DNA of 6,449 nucleotides from Thiomargarita sp. (GCA_030635005.1 DAOVZS010000119.1:1-6449); one strand, 5' to 3'; positions 1 through 6,013 are shown, counted from the first letter of the stretch. Numbers and translations: made by a program. The notes: generated by a model from the sequence alone, not told the origin.

Positions 1-1770
1 ATGCGTAAACTCTTATCCGTTAAAGTCTTAGTACGTAAACTCTTAGGGATAGAAACGGCTGGGAGTTTAACGGTATTGTTTACGGATAAAACAGGGACAC
101 TCACACAAGGAAAATTAGCTGTTGAAGAATTTTTAACAGGAAATTCAGATACCTATCAAAAGCTTGAAGAAATCCCCACCCCTCTTAGAAACATGCTTGC
201 GTTTTCTGTACGTAACAATACCAGTGCTGTCATTGATACCAGTAACTTAGAAAAACCCAATATTGTGGGGGCTGATCGGACTGAACAAGCAATGTTACGT
301 TTTTTAACACCACTTTTAGAACAAAAAGCAGATATTAACATTGTTGACAAAATCTCTTTTAACAGTCTCCGTAAATTTTCTGCCACGCAAGTAGAAGGGG
401 AACAGGCCTTAACCTTAGTCAAAGGGGCAGCCGAGATTATCTTAGAACAATGTACGCATTATCTTGATGCGAACGGTCATAAAATAGCATTGACTGATAA
501 AGATGCTTTAAAAACACAAATCACGACTTTATCAACACGTGCCATGCGCTTGTTAGTCGTCGCCATTACTGAAACACCGCTTAACAATACACAAGAATTA
601 CCGCATGATTTAACCTTAGTGGGTATGTTTGGGATGCGAGATGCTTTACGCACCGAAGCCTATGCCTCTGTCAAAATCGCCAAAGATGCCGGCGTTCATG
701 TGATCATGATTACGGGAGATGCCAAAGGAACAGCCGAAGCGATTGGACGCGATGTAGGCTTATTATCTGATGATCACAAAGCACAAGTCATCACTTCAAC
801 AACATTAGCGCAAATGTCTGATGAAGAGCTTAAAAAACAATTACCCCATATTTATGTAGTGGCCAGAGCTTTCCCTATTGATAAAACGCGTTTAATTAAA
901 GTGGCAAAATCCTTAGGCTGGGTGGTGGGTATGACGGGGGATGGGGTCAACGATGCTCCTGCGGTTAAGAATGCGGATGTGGGTTTTTCAATGGGCAGTG
1001 GGACAGAAATGACCAAGGAATCCAGTGATATTGTTATTTTAGATGATAATTTTTCATCCATTACTAAGGCAATGTTATATGGGCGTACTTTGTTTAAATC
1101 TATTCGTAAATTTTTAATCTTTCAATTAACAGTCAATATATCCGCTATTTTAGTGGCTTTTTTAGGACCTTTTTTTGGTTTTGATTTACCACTCACTATG
1201 ACACAATTATTGTGGATTAATATTATTATGGATACCTTGGCTGGATTGGCGTTTGCAGGAGAATCAGCCTTATCACGTTATATGTTAGAAAAACCCATCC
1301 CTAAATCCGAACCTTTAATCAGTAAAGATATGTGGTCCTCCATCTTGCTTAATGGCAGTGTGGCAGCCTTGATGAGTATGATTTTTTTAACATACGATCC
1401 CATTCGTGAACTTTTCTCTCGTGGACTTCCCATCAATAGTGCAGAAGCAGAAGCAATCTTTTTAACAGCATTTTTTGGATTTTTTGTCTTTATGCATGCC
1501 TTTAACACATTCAATGCACGTACGCAAAGCTTAAATTTGTTTGAACACATTTTAGAAAATAAGCTTTTCTTATGGGTCATCCTATCAATTTTTACCCTAC
1601 AAACCATCTTTATTTTTATAGGCGGTGAAGTATTACGGAGTGTGCCTTTACAAGCAATGGAATGGTTATATATGGTTTTATTTGCATTGATACTGATTCC
1701 CGTTGATTTAATAAGAAAATTGATACGTAACACATTATTTGGTAATCCTGTTTTAAAAAATACGAAATAA
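1..1770 (+). CDS. Calcium-transporting P-type ATPase, PMCA type (C-terminal part)
   Basis: This is the C-terminal 589 residues of a P2B-type (plasma-membrane type) Ca2+ ATPase, which expels cations from the cytoplasm using ATP. Visible motifs: the phosphorylation site DKTGTLT with Asp29; KGAAE at 141-145 in the nucleotide-binding domain; MITGD at 236-240; and the hinge motif TGDGVNDAP at 312-320. Membrane helices follow: M5 about 371-393, M6 about 402-418 (WINIIMDTLAG, with Asn407 and Asp411 as likely cation ligands), then four more helices to about 572. QLTVN in M5 and the M6 sequence resemble PMCA pumps more than SERCA pumps. Family members are usually about 850-900 residues. The actuator domain with TGE and helices M1-M4 are absent because the frame is still open at base 1. 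The ATG at base 1 sits in conserved sequence just before the phosphorylation site, so it is probably not the natural start. The family is certain; whether the full gene is intact cannot be seen. Confidence 0.93.
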   Translation: MRKLLSVKVLVRKLLGIETAGSLTVLFTDKTGTLTQGKLAVEEFLTGNSDTYQKLEEIPTPLRNMLAFSVRNNTSAVIDTSNLEKPNIVGADRTEQAMLRFLTPLLEQKADINIVDKISFNSLRKFSATQVEGEQALTLVKGAAEIILEQCTHYLDANGHKIALTDKDALKTQITTLSTRAMRLLVVAITETPLNNTQELPHDLTLVGMFGMRDALRTEAYASVKIAKDAGVHVIMITGDAKGTAEAIGRDVGLLSDDHKAQVITSTTLAQMSDEELKKQLPHIYVVARAFPIDKTRLIKVAKSLGWVVGMTGDGVNDAPAVKNADVGFSMGSGTEMTKESSDIVILDDNFSSITKAMLYGRTLFKSIRKFLIFQLTVNISAILVAFLGPFFGFDLPLTMTQLLWINIIMDTLAGLAFAGESALSRYMLEKPIPKSEPLISKDMWSSILLNGSVAALMSMIFLTYDPIRELFSRGLPINSAEAEAIFLTAFFGFFVFMHAFNTFNARTQSLNLFEHILENKLFLWVILSIFTLQTIFIFIGGEVLRSVPLQAMEWLYMVLFALILIPVDLIRKLIRNTLFGNPVLKNTK

Positions 1771-1781
1771 TGACCTCTTGT

Positions 1782-1817
1782 CTGAATTATAGAATTTTCA
1801 GAAAATTCATAGTTCAG
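1782..1817 (+). terminator. Long hairpin after the ATPase gene, possible terminator
   Basis: The hairpin lies 12 nt after the ATPase stop. A perfect inner stem, GAATTTTC paired with GAAAATTC (1792-1799 and 1801-1808), is extended by an outer TAT/ATA, a T-G wobble and CTGAA/TTCAG, with one bulged base, giving about 17 paired positions. It is AT-rich and is followed by TACAAATCTTCT rather than a clean T run. It could be a weak or bidirectional terminator, or simply an mRNA 3'-end stabiliser. Confidence 0.45.
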
Positions 1818-1858
1818 TACAAATCTTCTCTCCCAATAATCTTAGACTTGGAAAATAA

Positions 1859-2224
1859 ATGTTTATTAATACAATGCTACAAAAATCGGAAATCTTTTTC
1901 ATAAAGTTTACTGGCACAATAAAAATATCAATATCTCTTATTATGCTCATCTGCTTGAGCACAAGCAGTTTTTATGTTCTAGCCTCTAATGCAGAAGAGG
2001 CTTTTTCAATAGGATATGATGCCTTTGAAAAAGGTGACTATATCAAGTCCAGTAAATGGTTTCACACAGCCGCCGAATTGGGACATGCAAGAGCACAATA
2101 TGGCTTAGGTTTGATGTATATGAATGGCGAAGGAGTTGCTAAAAATGATCAAGAAGCTGTCAAATGGTATCGTAAATCCGCAGCACAAGGATATGTAAAA
2201 GCACGTTCAGTTTTAGCCCAATAA
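1859..2224 (+). CDS. Small exported Sel1-repeat protein
   Basis: This is a 121-residue protein. It has a basic N-terminal stretch, a hydrophobic segment at about 23-42 (ISISLIMLICLSTSSFYVLA) and an Ala-rich site near 42-45 that could be cut by signal peptidase; otherwise the segment is a membrane anchor. The rest is TPR-like Sel1 repeat sequence: a degenerate first helix pair at about 46-76 (AFEKGDYIKSSKWFHTAAELGHARAQ), one canonical repeat at about 77-112 (YGLGLMYMNGEGVAKNDQEAVKWYRKSAAQG) and the start of another (YVKARSVLAQ) before the stop. Sel1 proteins are generally protein-protein adaptors, here probably on the periplasmic side. Most have several more repeats, so this is a minimal or truncated form. 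GGAAA lies about 6 nt before ATG 1859; Met6 (base 1874) is an alternative start that would give a more typical signal peptide. It stands alone, with hairpins on both sides. Confidence 0.8.
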   Translation: MFINTMLQKSEIFFIKFTGTIKISISLIMLICLSTSSFYVLASNAEEAFSIGYDAFEKGDYIKSSKWFHTAAELGHARAQYGLGLMYMNGEGVAKNDQEAVKWYRKSAAQGYVKARSVLAQ

Positions 2225-2325
2225 GAAAAATCTATACGTAAAAAAGCAGAGGCTATTTAATACTGTTCCGTAATTGTATTCATAATCTGATTTAGATAAG
2301 GTTGCGCTGAAAACTCCACAATTCA

Positions 2326-2346
2326 CTCTCCTGAAATTCAGGAGAG
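2326..2346. repeat. Perfect 21-nt palindrome (10-bp arms)
   Basis: CTCTCCTGAA and TTCAGGAGAG are exact reverse complements separated by a single A. As RNA this gives an 8-bp GC-rich stem with a 5-nt loop, followed by CTATTT. It lies 102 nt after the Sel1 gene and 154 nt before the CYTH gene. It could be a factor-independent terminator (the T run is short), a dyad operator, or the end of a small mobile repeat. The sequence does not decide among these. Confidence 0.5.
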
Positions 2347-2367
2347 CTATTTAAGGCTTAGAGTCGG

Positions 2368-2456
2368 TTGTGCCTTCGTCCCAACGGAACTAAAAAATAC
2401 AAATATGTTTTTTAGAAACAGAGCGCATAACATCAGTTATTAAGCCCCGTTTGGAC
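2368..2456 (-). repeat. Dispersed palindromic repeat, left copy (mostly inverted relative to right copy)
   Basis: Bases 2368-2387 are the reverse complement of 6134-6153 with one mismatch in 20. Bases 2401-2435 are the reverse complement of 6051-6086 with two mismatches and one single-base gap. The order matches the right copy when read on the minus strand, but this copy lacks the hairpin found at 6100-6118. A further 15-base piece at 2437-2451 (TTATTAAGCCCCGTT) matches 6124-6138 in direct orientation. Its ends fold on each other: 2378-2387 pairs with 2447-2456 at 9 of 10 positions. This looks like a small non-coding, MITE-like or REP-like element. Apart from this, the palindrome at 2326-2346 and a weak promoter candidate, I see nothing in the 2225-2499 spacer. 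Confidence 0.75.
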
Positions 2457-2478
2457 AACACCTTAGCTGTACTTAAAT
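2451..2478 (+). promoter_or_regulatory. Weak candidate sigma-70 promoter before the CYTH operon
   Basis: TTGGAC (2451-2456) and TTAAAT (2473-2478) are separated by 16 nt and each matches the consensus at about four of six positions or better. Transcription would begin near 2485, leaving a very short leader before ATG 2500. The -35-like box is formed by the end of the dispersed repeat. In AT-rich DNA such matches are common, so confidence is low. Confidence 0.2.
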
Positions 2479-2499
2479 CAAAAAATGTAAAGAAAAAAA

Positions 2500-3195
2500 A
2501 TGGCTACCGAAATCGAATTAAAACTCTCTATCGCTCCTGATGATATAGAAATATTTTTGCAACATCCTTTATTACAATCAAAACACGAAACCCTTTTGTT
2601 ATCTAATACCTATTTTGATACAGAGGAACATGACTTATTAAAACGGGGGGTTGGGTTACGGGTACGATCTATCGGTGATAAACGGGTGCAAACCTTGAAA
2701 ACAGCGGGGGTTGTTGTAGGAGGTTTGCATACGCGTCAAGAATGGGAAAATGAAATTTCTGGAGAAACGCCCGTATATCATCAATTTCCAGAAGGGGCGT
2801 TACCCAAATGGTGCGCACAACAAAAAAATCGTGACCAGATATTACCTATTTTTACGACTGGTTTTATACGCATGCTTTGGCTTTTACACACAAAAGCGGG
2901 GGATATCATTGAATTGGTTTTAGATCAAGGTACGATTCAATCAAAAAAAGCGTATTTGCCACTTTATGAAATTGAACTCGAATTGAAATCAGGGATGCCA
3001 GCCGCTTTATATCAAATGGCTATCACATTACAAGAGACACAAGCATTATTCATTGAAAATAAAAGCAAGGCACAACGGGGATATGAGCTTCATAAACCCG
3101 CCCTATTATCAACTGAGAAAGCGGAGACCTCACCACAGGCCTTAACTGCAGAATATGCAGCCTTAATGCAAAAGAATCTGGATAAAAATCCATGA
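2500..3195 (+). CDS. CYTH-domain triphosphatase (YgiF-like) without CHAD domain
   Basis: This 231-residue protein belongs to the CYTH (triphosphate tunnel metalloenzyme) superfamily, which hydrolyses inorganic triphosphate or organic triphosphates with a divalent metal. The signature ExExK is Glu4-Glu6-Lys8. Other tunnel residues are visible: YFDT 38-41, LRVR 53-56, QTLKT 64-68, the YgiF-like GGLHTRQEWE 74-83, IELVLDQG 137-144, YEIELELKSG 156-165 and KSKAQRGYEL 188-197. The best functional match is bacterial inorganic triphosphatase of the YgiF type. YgiF proteins carry a second, helical CHAD domain and run to over 400 residues. Here the protein stops just after a linker and a short helix (ALTAEYAALMQKNL, 214-227) that resembles the start of CHAD. 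Cytoplasmic; no signal sequence. Its stop overlaps the next start by 4 nt (ATGA), so the two are translationally coupled. The ribosome-binding site is poor (AAAG before an A run). An earlier ATG at 2485 hits a stop at once. Confidence 0.88.
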   Translation: MATEIELKLSIAPDDIEIFLQHPLLQSKHETLLLSNTYFDTEEHDLLKRGVGLRVRSIGDKRVQTLKTAGVVVGGLHTRQEWENEISGETPVYHQFPEGALPKWCAQQKNRDQILPIFTTGFIRMLWLLHTKAGDIIELVLDQGTIQSKKAYLPLYEIELELKSGMPAALYQMAITLQETQALFIENKSKAQRGYELHKPALLSTEKAETSPQALTAEYAALMQKNLDKNP

Positions 3196-4610
3196 TTTTT
3201 ACACCGCTGTACTACAAAAACAAACTCCATATCATCAATCCACACGGTGATATGGGTATCATCACACTATGGTCGCGTCCTAAACAAGCCATACAACTGT
3301 TTACATCCATAGGGATAAACTTATCACCGTCCACATCACGTATTGCCGTGTTAGGTAATCTTTACGGTAATGGCTTACAACAATTATTACGAAACCTACT
3401 CTATAACCCTCAAATAATCTATCTCATCATCATAGGGCACAATCTATCGGGATCACGTGAAGAACTCATAAACTTCTTTAAATATGGGATTGAGTCAACT
3501 GACTATTTAGGCACGCAAGCCTATAAAATCAGAGACACACAGCGGATTATTGATAATCTGATTACCCCCCAGTCTTTTAAAAATAAAGTGCAATTGTTCA
3601 CAAGCGGTGTCTTAAGTGAGGACACTACGAAGAAAGCATGTCAAGATTTTTTTGAAACATTACCCCCTAAAATGCTTTGCACGTTCCCACGTATTGATAT
3701 TCCAATCCCCAAAACAGACTGTTTACGATACCCCAGCGAACCCCGCTCTCATAATATCTTAAAAGAAACCCCATTATCAGCTTGGAAAGAATTAATCTTT
3801 AGATTAGTGCGCTTTGGATACCATAACACCTTAAAAAAAGGAGTGCGTATTGAATTACAAAATGTCAAAGTAGTCATTAAAAATCCCATTAAAGAAGAAA
3901 AAGTCAGTGATTATGGCTTTTCATTAGCCCATTTTGAGACTTATCAGATGCGGATTTTAGATGCGGGCTTGCATGGGCATAGTTATACTTATGGCAATAG
4001 GATGCGGGGATATTTTGAATATGAGCATAATAAGGTCGATTCTTTAGAGTATGTCGTCACGCTATTCAAGAAAGACAGGGAAACACGACATGCGTACATA
4101 TCATTATGGGATCCTAATCGTGATTTACCCGAGGGACATGGATGCCCGTGTATGGTATCCCTATTTTTTAGAATGTTTGATAACAAGCTTACTTTGACGG
4201 CAACGTTTAGAACGCATAATGCCATGGATGCGTGGCTTGAAAATGTGTATGGATTAATGGCGATTCAAAACTATGTGAGTGAACAAGTGGACATTGCAAG
4301 CGGTGCAATCACGGTGTTTAGCCACTCTATTAGCATTAGTGCTGATGTGCTTGACAAGGCAAAAGCAGTGGCGAAGCACCGTGATAAAACTTTAGAATTT
4401 GATGCCCATGGTGATTTTGCGATGACGATTGATGATCAGGATATTGTAGTCATTCATTCTCATCAAGGCGTGGTGATTCATGAGTATCGTGGCACGTCTG
4501 CACATGATATTGAAAGACAATTGCTTAAGGATAATGCCCTATCAGATGTATCGCATGCCTTGTATATTGGGGGAGAATTGTTTCGATGTGAAGGCTTATT
4601 AAGGAAATAA
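3192..4610 (+). CDS. MtrA-like / thymidylate synthase-like / DUF4346 three-domain protein
   Basis: This 472-residue cytoplasmic protein has three parts. Residues about 14-105 resemble the MtrA family (tetrahydromethanopterin S-methyltransferase subunit A): RIAVLGNLYGNG 50-61, LLYNPQIIYLIIIGHNLSG 69-87, FFKYGIE 95-101. Residues about 240-385 resemble thymidylate synthase/dCMP hydroxymethylase: YGNRMRGYFE 267-276, RHAYISLWDP 299-308, CPC 318-320 where Cys320 aligns with the catalytic Cys of ThyA (Cys146 in E. coli), FRTHN 339-343, Asn351 aligning with the pyrimidine-selecting Asn177, and FSHSISI 376-382. Residues about 402-472 match DUF4346 (DAHGDFAMTIDD, VIHEYRG, HALYIGGELFRCEGLL). Thymidylate synthases transfer a one-carbon unit from a folate to a pyrimidine nucleotide; an MtrA-like part suggests a pterin or corrinoid link. 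Substrate and product are unknown. It is far longer than ThyA (264 residues), so it is not ordinary ThyA. It is coupled to the CYTH gene by an ATGA overlap, and the next gene starts 10 nt later. Confidence 0.75.
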   Translation: MIFTPLYYKNKLHIINPHGDMGIITLWSRPKQAIQLFTSIGINLSPSTSRIAVLGNLYGNGLQQLLRNLLYNPQIIYLIIIGHNLSGSREELINFFKYGIESTDYLGTQAYKIRDTQRIIDNLITPQSFKNKVQLFTSGVLSEDTTKKACQDFFETLPPKMLCTFPRIDIPIPKTDCLRYPSEPRSHNILKETPLSAWKELIFRLVRFGYHNTLKKGVRIELQNVKVVIKNPIKEEKVSDYGFSLAHFETYQMRILDAGLHGHSYTYGNRMRGYFEYEHNKVDSLEYVVTLFKKDRETRHAYISLWDPNRDLPEGHGCPCMVSLFFRMFDNKLTLTATFRTHNAMDAWLENVYGLMAIQNYVSEQVDIASGAITVFSHSISISADVLDKAKAVAKHRDKTLEFDAHGDFAMTIDDQDIVVIHSHQGVVIHEYRGTSAHDIERQLLKDNALSDVSHALYIGGELFRCEGLLRK

Positions 4611-4620
4611 ATAAATTTTT

Positions 4621-5220
4621 ATGGATATAACACGTTATGAATTGTTTGATACAGATGAATTATTAAATAATATCAAAAAGACACGATTGCTGGGATTTGA
4701 TCAGGCTTATGTTTATGAAAATGCTGACATTGCATTGAAAGAAGCCGTCAATCCTAATACGCTCATACCCGCTCAGCGTTATGTGTTAGACAGTATTTAT
4801 AGGAGTGTGGTGGCGTTGTATGAGGCATTTTCAAAGAAATCTATTAATATTTTTGCACTCAAAGGCGGACTATTTTTTTGGAAATTAGAAAATGGGCAAG
4901 AAATAGGTCCGATTCCTTTAATTCCCCCTGTGATTGAAACCTCTGTTAATGCAAATGGATTAACAGTAGATTTAATTAATGATGGCATGCATCGCGTCTA
5001 TACTGCGACATCATTAGGCGTTCCTATTAATATTGTGTATATTCATAATGCATCACATCCTTATTATGCTTATCCATTGATTCATGGATGGGAAGATGTG
5101 CGTAAATTGAATACCTTACCGAAGGGATTTGTTAAAAAGACATATCGAGATGCGGTAAATTATAAAGCTTTATTTCGTAATTTTAATGACAGGTTTCCTG
5201 GGATACAGGAGAAGCGGTGA
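4621..5220 (+). CDS. ParB/sulfiredoxin-like protein linked to the TS-like gene
   Basis: This is a 199-residue protein without signal peptide or membrane segment. I do not recognise it as a named gene. Its central part (about 95-142) has the layout of the ParB/Srx fold: a loop with prolines (GPIPLIPPVIETSV, 96-109), a strand, then DGMHR at 121-125 leading into a helix (VYTATSLG) and the strand VPINIVYIHN. The GxHR-type signature is where ParB binds CTP and where sulfiredoxin and the free serine kinase SerK handle phosphates. N- and C-terminal regions are helical and specific to this protein. It lies 10 nt after the TS-like gene and 7 nt before the FGE-like gene, so it is almost surely co-transcribed. 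AAGGA at 4601-4605 is a distant ribosome-binding site, 15 nt before ATG. It could act as a nucleotide-binding or kinase-like partner of the TS-like protein, or as a DNA-binding regulator. The first is favoured only by context. Confidence 0.6.
   Translation: MDITRYELFDTDELLNNIKKTRLLGFDQAYVYENADIALKEAVNPNTLIPAQRYVLDSIYRSVVALYEAFSKKSINIFALKGGLFFWKLENGQEIGPIPLIPPVIETSVNANGLTVDLINDGMHRVYTATSLGVPINIVYIHNASHPYYAYPLIHGWEDVRKLNTLPKGFVKKTYRDAVNYKALFRNFNDRFPGIQEKR
5194..5212 (+). promoter_or_regulatory. Hairpin covering the ribosome-binding site of the FGE-like gene
   Basis: AGGAG at 5207-5211 is the only good Shine-Dalgarno sequence before GTG 5228, 16 nt upstream. It lies in the 3' arm of a small stem: TCCTG (5196-5200) pairs with CAGGA (5206-5210), extended by a T-G wobble and a T-A pair. 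The hairpin is inside the last codons of the upstream gene, so ribosomes translating that gene would open it. This would couple the two translations. Stability is modest. Confidence 0.35.
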
Positions 5221-5227
5221 ATAGCTT

Positions 5228-6013
5228 GTGACTCAGGAAATCCCAAAAATAAGCAAGAAAACAATCCAAAAAATAGGTGATATTATCCGTGATCTCTTGA
5301 AAGATGGCACAAAAGGACCCGAAATGGTGATTATTCCAGCGGGGACATTTAAAATGGGGGATATTCAAGGTACAGGAGGTCGTAATGAAAAACCAGTGCA
5401 TATGGTCACTTTGGATGGATTTGCGATGGGGCGTTATGCAGTGACTTTTGCTGAATATGATGTATTTGCAGAGGCAATGGGTACCATTAAACCTCATGAT
5501 GAAGGAGGAGGACGGGGTAATCGTCCTGTAATTGATGTATCTTGGATTGAGGCTACCGATTATGCACTGTGGTTGAGTGAACAAACAGGACAAACGTATC
5601 GTTTACCGACAGAAGCAGAATGGGAATATGCTGCGAGAGCAGGCACAGAAACGGATTATTGGTGGGGTAATGAGATAGGTCATAATTTGTGTAATTGTGA
5701 CGGCAGTGGAAGTCAATGGAGTGATAAAAAAACTGCCCCTGTCGGATCGTTTAAGGCGAATCCCTGGGGGTTGCATGATACTGTAGGCAATGTTTGGGAG
5801 TGGGTGCAGGATTGCCACGACGATGCTTACTACAGTTCTCGCCCTCCTAATGAAAATAATCCTACAGGACCTACTACGGGTCGGCTTAGGGTACGCCGAG
5901 GGGGAGCGTGGTACGACAATGCGTCAGATGTGCGCGTAGCGGAACGCGATGGGGGCAGGCCTCGTGATCGCTACTTCCTTCTGGGCTTTCGCCTTTGTAG
6001 GACCCAGTTTTAA
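5228..6013 (+). CDS. FGE/SUMF1-fold (C-type lectin-like) protein, probable DGR variable protein
   Basis: This 261-residue cytoplasmic protein has a lysine-rich helical leader (1-30) and then a whole formylglycine-generating-enzyme/sulfatase-modifying-factor domain: MVIIPAGTFKMGD 33-45, RNEKPVHMVTLDGFAMGRYAV start at 52, RPVIDVSWIEA 99-109, YRLPTEAEWEYAARAGT 124-140, WGLHDTVGNVWEWVQD 180-195, RRGGAW 223-228 and LLGFRLCR 251-258. The active-site cysteine pair of true FGE, expected just after RGG-W and in the SYC position, is replaced (Asp230 and the Ser233-Asp234 area). Formylglycine synthesis is therefore unlikely and a ligand-binding role is more probable. The C-terminal 30 residues have the layout of a diversity-generating-retroelement target. 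The start is GTG, because an in-frame stop (TAG) lies just upstream at 5222-5224; the next good candidate is Met33, which would drop the leader. It follows the ParB-like gene by 7 nt. Confidence 0.88.
   Translation: MTQEIPKISKKTIQKIGDIIRDLLKDGTKGPEMVIIPAGTFKMGDIQGTGGRNEKPVHMVTLDGFAMGRYAVTFAEYDVFAEAMGTIKPHDEGGGRGNRPVIDVSWIEATDYALWLSEQTGQTYRLPTEAEWEYAARAGTETDYWWGNEIGHNLCNCDGSGSQWSDKKTAPVGSFKANPWGLHDTVGNVWEWVQDCHDDAYYSSRPPNENNPTGPTTGRLRVRRGGAWYDNASDVRVAERDGGRPRDRYFLLGFRLCRTQF
5891..6010 (+). other. Candidate DGR variable region (C-terminus of the FGE-like gene)
   Basis: Codons 222-261 follow the pattern seen in DGR-diversified FGE/CLec proteins: conserved RGGAW, then changeable positions (Tyr-Asp-Asn, Ser-Asp, Glu, Asp-Gly-Gly, Arg-Asp, Tyr-Phe-Leu-Leu) spaced by fixed Ala, Val-Arg, Arg and Arg-Pro, ending in GFR. 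In 5909-5992, 51 of 84 bases are G or C and only 13 are A, unlike the AT-rich surroundings. Many changeable codons end in C or T (TAC, GAC, AAT, GAT, GGC, CGT, TTC, CTT), as expected if they came from AAC/AAT codons by adenine-directed mutagenesis. TCA, GAA, GGG and CTG do not fit the simplest version. No template repeat or reverse transcriptase is in the window. Confidence 0.5.

Noticed and set aside
1278..1733. 151-codon open frame on the minus strand under the ATPase gene
   Set aside because: It is a shadow of the membrane-helix codons of the ATPase, with no motif and no ribosome-binding site.
2257..2322. Minus-strand stretch reading VEFSAQPYLNQIM and ending TITEQY before a stop, like the tail of a lost gene
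   Set aside because: Only about 21 codons are open before an upstream in-frame stop. The sequence looks somewhat protein-like but is too short to call a pseudogene.
2225..2499. CRISPR array, tRNA or riboswitch in the repeat-containing spacers
   Set aside because: There are no evenly spaced direct repeats, no cloverleaf and no recognised aptamer core; the repeats are inverted and of two copies only.
5183..5593. 136-codon open frame on the minus strand
   Set aside because: It is antisense to the well-supported ParB-like and FGE-like genes; its composition is a shadow of their codons and it has no recognisable domain.
5981..6007. CTGGG/CCCAG stem at the end of the FGE-like gene as a DGR homing-associated hairpin
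   Set aside because: Five base pairs around a 17-nt loop is too weak to support the claim.
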